From the NCBI GenBank assembly GCA_028819575.1, contig JAPPLB010000156.1, positions 1 to 64,000 of the forward strand: DNA of 64,000 nucleotides, given 5' to 3'. Positions 59,975 through 64,000 of the stretch are shown here, piece after piece. The notes beneath the pieces are model-generated. The model was not told the origin of the DNA. It did no database searches and saw only the letters and a program-made list of their open reading frames with translations. The translations under genes were made by a program, and so were the position numbers. Each line of letters opens with the position of its first letter. Position 1 is the first letter of the stretch. Origin of the DNA: Bryobacterales bacterium (lineage in GTDB: Bacteria; Acidobacteriota; Terriglobia; Bryobacterales; UBA6623).

Positions 59975-62446
59975 CTATTGGATGTATCCCAGGCTCCGCA
60001 GCCGTTGCAGCTCTTCGTCGCTCAAGTTGTCGCTCGCCCCGTCCTCGTCTAGGGCGCCTTCCATCACTTTGGCGCGTTCCTGCTCCAGCAGAGACGCCAG
60101 CATCTTTACCCTGTCGGGGTTCGCCTCGCTCACGTCTTTGAGGTCGAGGGGGTCCTCCGCGTGGTGAAAGAGTTCGTATTCCGCGACTCCCTCCGCCGGC
60201 TTCGGATGGTGAATCAATTTCCAGCCGTCCGAGACGATCGCATACGCTTCGGTATCGTAAGGTCGCGGCCCGCCCGACTGCTTCGTCTCGGCCTTCTGCG
60301 CGATCGCCGGTTGCGGTTGCCAGCCGTTCGCCGCGGCGGCCTCACGTAGAGAGCTGCCTTCGGGCAAGTCCCGCGCTGCCGCCATCAACGGCACGAGGCT
60401 CTGCCCTTGGATCGTCGCCGGGAGAGGCAGATGGCTCAGTTCCAGCAGTGTCGGAGCGATGTCGATGCTGCGAGTGGTCTCGTCGAAGCCGAGGCCGGCA
60501 GGTACGAAAGCCGGCCCGTAGAACATCAGCGGGACGTCCGTGAGTTCGCCGTATACGTGTTGTCCGTGCCACATGTATCCATGCTCGTGGAAGCCTTCGC
60601 CATGATCGGCTGTGAACGCGATCAACGTCTTCTCCGCTAGGCCAAGCTGCCGCAGCTTCTCGAACAGACGCGCCATCTCCACATCCATTCCGAGGATCGA
60701 GCCGTCATACCAGCCCTTGTTGTAAGCCATGAACTCGTTCCGGTCGACACCCGAAGCCTTCAACTCATCGAGCATCGGCATGACGCGGTTCCTGTCCGAA
60801 GGATGCTTGATGAACTCCTTGACCGTCTCCACGTTCTTGTCGTGCGCATCTCGCTGGGCAGGGTCCGCCCAACGCCCGTTGTAGGGCCGGCGAGGCTCGA
60901 AAGGCGAGTGTGGGTCGAAGACGTGAAGGAAGACGAAGAACGGTCCGTCCTTTCGTGCTTCGAGCCAATCGGTTAAACGATCGACATACGTTCGGGCGGT
61001 CTTGCTTCCGGATTCTTCGATGGAGCTCCTCTCGTGCAGTTCTTCGAACCCTTGATGCAGGTTGGTGAACTTGCCGCTGAAGGTAACCGATGAGTAGCTG
61101 ACCGTTGCGTAACCTGCTTCCCGGTATGCCTCGGCCAGAGTGACCGCCGCGGCCGGAAGGCGGTCCCTCATATCCGCCACCCGGTGAGCCAGCGGATACA
61201 TGCCGGTGAGAATCGACGGGACCGAAACCTTCGTCCATGTTGCTTGCGCCACATTGTCACGGAAAATCGCGCCTTCGCTGCCGAGTCTCGCCAGGAACGG
61301 CGCGGTCTCTCGTTCGTACCCGTGGAAGTTGAGATGGTCCTTGCGCAACGTGTCGGCAACGACGAGAATGACGCCCTGCGGCGCCGGAGCTCCCGGCAAG
61401 GCTTCTACCTCAGGGCGTTCGGTGGCGGCAGGTGAAGCGGCGGCCCGATCCCGAATCGCGGGTCCGCCCCAGAAGCCCAGTGTGCCGGCGTCCTCTGCGT
61501 GCAGGTCGAGGGACAGCGTGATGCTTCGGCCTCCGTATACGGAAAGGTCAAGGGACGCTCCCTCCCAGCGGTCCGGCGTGGTCATCGTCCGCTGCAGCAG
61601 CAGCTCTCCTGCGGCCGGCTCGGAATCCGTCGCCGCGATGCGCACTTCGAAAGTCACCGGAGCGTCCTCGACAGTGCCCAGGTGCAGATCAAGCCACGGG
61701 TCCGACGGGAGATCCAGATCGACCTGTATCGATTCAGGCGAACGCGATACCAGTGTCTCGCGGTAGATCTCGCCCAAGCCTTGCCAGCCGACGCCCGACG
61801 GAATCCGCGACAGATGTTCTCTCCGCGAAACGATCTTGACGGACTCGATTTCGAAGTCCGCACCTGCCTCATCGGAGGGACGGACAAGCAGTTTGTGGAC
61901 ACTCGACAGCCGCGTGTTCCGTGGCGGCGTCAGCACGTACGTCTCGATGTTCTCTCCGGCGATGAGCGGCGCGTTCAGGTTCCAAGGCTCACTGAGCCCT
62001 TGGGCTCGCTCCAGAATTCGCTTGACATTCAAGTCTCCCGAGCCCTGCGATTCTGCGCTCAGGTTGGTGCCCTTGCTTGCCCGCATCCGAATCTCGACGG
62101 CGTGCAGCAGGTCTGAGGTATCAAGACCTTCTTTGCGCTCGACATACACGATGGGAAAGCTCGTCGTGGTCCGTCCTTGCAGTCGGCCATCTTCGGTTCG
62201 CAAAGAAGATACGCCGGCGCCGCCCTTCCATCCCAAGGTTGCCGGCGACTCCTCCGGCGGATTCTCCGGAGTCTCTCCGAACTCCCAGAGGCCCGCCGGC
62301 TCGGGCCGGGTCACCTGCGTCGGGACGTTCTTGACCATCCTCTGGTTGAAGTGGTCAACGAGCCGTATCGCGATCGGTTGATCCGAACCGCCGCAACTGC
62401 TGAGAAGCAGCAAGAGGCTGAACGAAGCAGCGGCAAGGGATCTCAT
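59975..62446 (-). CDS. sulfatase-superfamily lipoprotein without the formylglycine motif
   Basis: This 823-residue protein has a lipobox (LLLSSC, Cys about 18), a beta-rich N-terminal half (about 30-355) and a C-terminal sulfatase-like domain (about 365-800). Metal-binding Asp and His appear in VVADTLRKDHLNFHGYE and FTADHGEGFHEHGYMWHGQH. The nucleophile region reads ATWTKVSVPSILTGMYP, like the WT-x-P-S subgroup where a Thr or Ser takes the place of formylglycine Cys. The CxPxR motif of classic sulfatases is absent, so it may be a phosphodiesterase or phosphatase-like enzyme. Upstream of the LRR gene by 10 bases. Confidence 0.85.
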   Translation of the reverse strand: MRSLAAASFSLLLLLSSCGGSDQPIAIRLVDHFNQRMVKNVPTQVTRPEPAGLWEFGETPENPPEESPATLGWKGGAGVSSLRTEDGRLQGRTTTSFPIVYVERKEGLDTSDLLHAVEIRMRASKGTNLSAESQGSGDLNVKRILERAQGLSEPWNLNAPLIAGENIETYVLTPPRNTRLSSVHKLLVRPSDEAGADFEIESVKIVSRREHLSRIPSGVGWQGLGEIYRETLVSRSPESIQVDLDLPSDPWLDLHLGTVEDAPVTFEVRIAATDSEPAAGELLLQRTMTTPDRWEGASLDLSVYGGRSITLSLDLHAEDAGTLGFWGGPAIRDRAAASPAATERPEVEALPGAPAPQGVILVVADTLRKDHLNFHGYERETAPFLARLGSEGAIFRDNVAQATWTKVSVPSILTGMYPLAHRVADMRDRLPAAAVTLAEAYREAGYATVSYSSVTFSGKFTNLHQGFEELHERSSIEESGSKTARTYVDRLTDWLEARKDGPFFVFLHVFDPHSPFEPRRPYNGRWADPAQRDAHDKNVETVKEFIKHPSDRNRVMPMLDELKASGVDRNEFMAYNKGWYDGSILGMDVEMARLFEKLRQLGLAEKTLIAFTADHGEGFHEHGYMWHGQHVYGELTDVPLMFYGPAFVPAGLGFDETTRSIDIAPTLLELSHLPLPATIQGQSLVPLMAAARDLPEGSSLREAAAANGWQPQPAIAQKAETKQSGGPRPYDTEAYAIVSDGWKLIHHPKPAEGVAEYELFHHAEDPLDLKDVSEANPDRVKMLASLLEQERAKVMEGALDEDGASDNLSDEELQRLRSLGYIQ

Positions 62447-62529
62447 GGACAGTTCAAGCTCCTGTCGGCAGGTATTCTACCAGCAGCCTTGGGGGACCGC
62501 GCCCAAGGTTGCCGCCGCTACGACCACCT

Positions 62530-62828
62530 TCGGCCCTGGGGTTACGAAAAACGAATCAAGGCCTTTTCGGTTCACCGGCCGTCAGGCATTTCTCCTGGAG
62601 CGAACCAAACCCCCGCCAATGGTTTTCACTAAACACGAATCACGGCTTTAACCTGCATTTCTCACCACGTGGCGAGGCAAAGTGCGTGAGAGGGCTGTCA
62701 GGACGAGGCGCGCGCCGCTTGGCGCGCGCAGGCGTACTTGAACAGTACGTTGAGCACGGCAAGCAAGCGTAACGAAGTCCTGGCGGCCATATGGCGTGCT
62801 TCGACCGTCGGGTGGTGAGAAATGCAGG
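62530..62828. repeat. dispersed composite repeat, copy 15 (reference full copy with module B)
   Basis: Module B (GGTTCACCGGCCGTCAGGCA at about 62570) and a heptamer run precede a complete 177-bp element. Its left arm is CCTGCATTTCTCACCAC (62652-62668) and right arm GTGGTGAGAAATGCAGG (62812-62828), exact reverse complements. Inside are CGTGAGAGGGCTGTCAGGAC, GCGCGCCGCTTGGCGCGCGC (a hairpin) and AAGCGTAACGAAGTCCTGGC. It ends 11 bases before the stop of the dehydrogenase gene. Confidence 0.95.
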
Positions 62829-62839
62829 GTAGGACCCTT

Positions 62840-63928
62840 TCAGGGCCGAATGCCGACTCGGAGGGCGCGACTTGCCACGGCGTACTGAAAGGCCTGGCTG
62901 ACCTCGGTAAGCGAGTATGTCCGGGTGAGAAGCTCGGAAAAGGGAAATCGGGTGTGGTGCTGCTCGAGAAAGGCTACCGCGTCCGACAGGTCTTCCGGAG
63001 CGTAGTTGTGAACGCCCCGGATCTGCAGCCATCCGCGCACCACCCGTTCCGGATCCAGGGAAAGAGGACTGCTGGGAAACACGGCCCCGACCAGCACATA
63101 GCGCCCGCCGGTCCTCAGTAGAGGCACGGCCGCCGCCATGGCGCTGGCAGCCCCCGATAGTTCCAGTGCCAGGTCCACCCCGCGTCCCCGGCTGATCTCC
63201 ATTACCGTTCGGGCCAGCATTTCGGGGCCTTCTCCGACCGCTACGCAGTGGCTGGCGCCAAAGCGTTCGGCCTGCTTCAATCTGGTTTCGTCGATATCAC
63301 AGACAATAATTTGACTGGCGCCTCGGGACCGGGCCACGGCGCAGGCGGTCAGACCCAGCATGCCGGCACCTTGGATGAGCACGATCTCACCCCGGCAGCC
63401 TCCGCCGGCCCGCATGGCGGCCATGACCGTGGCCGTGGCGCAGTTGGCCGGGCAAGCCACCTCGTCGGGAAGACCCTCCGGAACCGAAACCACCGGGGTA
63501 CCGGCAATCAAATGGCACACCTCCGCCAGTCCCCCGTTGAAGAGGTGTTCAGGCCGAAGGCTCTCGTGTCCGTACTTGAATAGCCGTTCGCACTTCTGTG
63601 AAAGGGAACGCCGGCAGAAGAAACACTGCCCGCAACTGGCCGCGATCGACCAGGAGATGCGATCGCCCACTCCCACCGCCTCGCCGTCCAGAGTTCGCAC
63701 CGGCGGCCCCGGGCCCGTTTCGATGACTTCACCCAGGATTTCGTGGCCCAGAATGGTGGGCGTGGGGGTCTGGCGGCGGCCCTGATAGGTGTGCAGGTCG
63801 CTGCCGCAGATCGAACTGCAGCGCACCCGGACCAGCAGTTGCGAAGATCCCGGCCGAGGCAGTGGAAAGCTCTCCAGCCGGAGGGGCTCTCCCGGTCCGT
63901 CAAAGACTGCCGCGCGCGACTTTTCCAT
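62840..63928 (-). CDS. zinc-dependent alcohol dehydrogenase, HpnZ-like
   Basis: This 362-residue medium-chain dehydrogenase has a catalytic zinc region (SSICGSDLHTYQGRR, GHEILGE), a structural zinc site with four Cys (CGQCFFCRRSLSQKC, about 98-112) and an NAD-binding fold (VLIQGAGMLGLTACAVARSR). It resembles the TIGR03366-type proteins, proposed to act in phosphonate catabolism. I am confident in the fold and moderate in that subtype. A gene ending just upstream (63945) is likely in the same operon. Confidence 0.85.
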   Translation of the reverse strand: MEKSRAAVFDGPGEPLRLESFPLPRPGSSQLLVRVRCSSICGSDLHTYQGRRQTPTPTILGHEILGEVIETGPGPPVRTLDGEAVGVGDRISWSIAASCGQCFFCRRSLSQKCERLFKYGHESLRPEHLFNGGLAEVCHLIAGTPVVSVPEGLPDEVACPANCATATVMAAMRAGGGCRGEIVLIQGAGMLGLTACAVARSRGASQIIVCDIDETRLKQAERFGASHCVAVGEGPEMLARTVMEISRGRGVDLALELSGAASAMAAAVPLLRTGGRYVLVGAVFPSSPLSLDPERVVRGWLQIRGVHNYAPEDLSDAVAFLEQHHTRFPFSELLTRTYSLTEVSQAFQYAVASRALRVGIRP

Positions 63929-63944
63929 CTTCGCCTCTCTATGA

Positions 63945-64000
63945 CTACCAGGGCAGTGAGAAGGTCTTGACCGTAGACATGAACTTCATGGCCTCGATGA
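63945..64000 (-). CDS. 3' end of an unidentified gene
   Basis: About 18 codons (IEAMKFMSTVKTFSLPW) end in a TAG at 63945-63947, 16 bases before the dehydrogenase ATG. Only the end of the gene is in the window. If the dehydrogenase is HpnZ-like, the partner may be a phosphonate-related enzyme, but the fragment itself does not show this. Confidence 0.5.
   Translation of the reverse strand, partial: IEAMKFMSTVKTFSLPW

Overview
The window looks like a GC-rich Acidobacteriota chromosome. Evidence: two giant Oar-type TonB-dependent receptors with a carboxypeptidase-regulatory-like N-terminus, a DUF1552 protein, a NIPSNAP protein with a twin-arginine leader, a PhoX/DUF839 protein, a sialidase-like BNR protein, a sulfatase-superfamily lipoprotein and a two-polypeptide pyruvate:ferredoxin oxidoreductase. 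This is inference from gene families; there is no rRNA or marker phylogeny here.

Layout. 1-5.3 kb: a decayed P2/Mu-like prophage (tail chaperone with a textbook -1 slippery site, tape measure, DUF935 portal, a broken head-protein fragment) carrying a tandem duplication of a small membrane-protein gene. 5.3-7.4 kb: an inverted-repeat-bounded element, a dispersed repeat and a truncated IS630-type transposase. 7.4-14.8 kb (- strand): a membrane protein, hydantoinase/oxoprolinase HyuB-HyuA, an MlaDFE-type lipid transporter and an RsbV/RsbW-like pair just upstream of mlaE. 15-24.4 kb: housekeeping and envelope genes (rsmB, rpe, bamD, receiver protein, YajQ, hydrolase, CNNM/CorC protein, GluR0-like potassium channel, coiled-coil protein). 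24.6-35.6 kb: PhoX-like protein, sialidase-like protein, PFOR, SDR/DUF2867 protein, TspO and a membrane-anchored winged-helix regulator divergent from a TonB receptor (35.9-39.2 kb) with an 11-bp tandem repeat between them. 39.9-52.2 kb: a 12.3-kb single-strand cluster SulP - DabA - Mrp E,F,G,(MbhD/E-like),B,C,D - NuoL-like - NuoM-like. 52.3-64 kb: a toxin-antitoxin remnant trapped between repeats, a second TonB receptor, tRNA-Glu, NIPSNAP, DUF1552, LRR and sulfatase-like proteins, and an HpnZ-like dehydrogenase.

Two things stand out. First, the 39.9-52.2 kb locus joins a DabA inorganic-carbon protein (all four predicted zinc ligands present) and a SulP anion transporter to a rearranged Mrp antiporter with three proton-channel-type subunits; it could be an ion-gradient-coupled bicarbonate/CO2 system. 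Second, a composite dispersed repeat occurs at about 15 sites. Its full form is a ~176-bp element with 17-19-bp inverted arms (CCTGCATTTCTCACCAC / GTGGTGAGAAATGCAGG); reduced forms shrink to 67, 49 and 34 bp of essentially arm-to-arm hairpin, and many copies carry heptanucleotide tracts of CACGAAT/CACGAGA/CACGAAA. Copies sit at or just past gene stop codons, sometimes abutting or supplying the stop.
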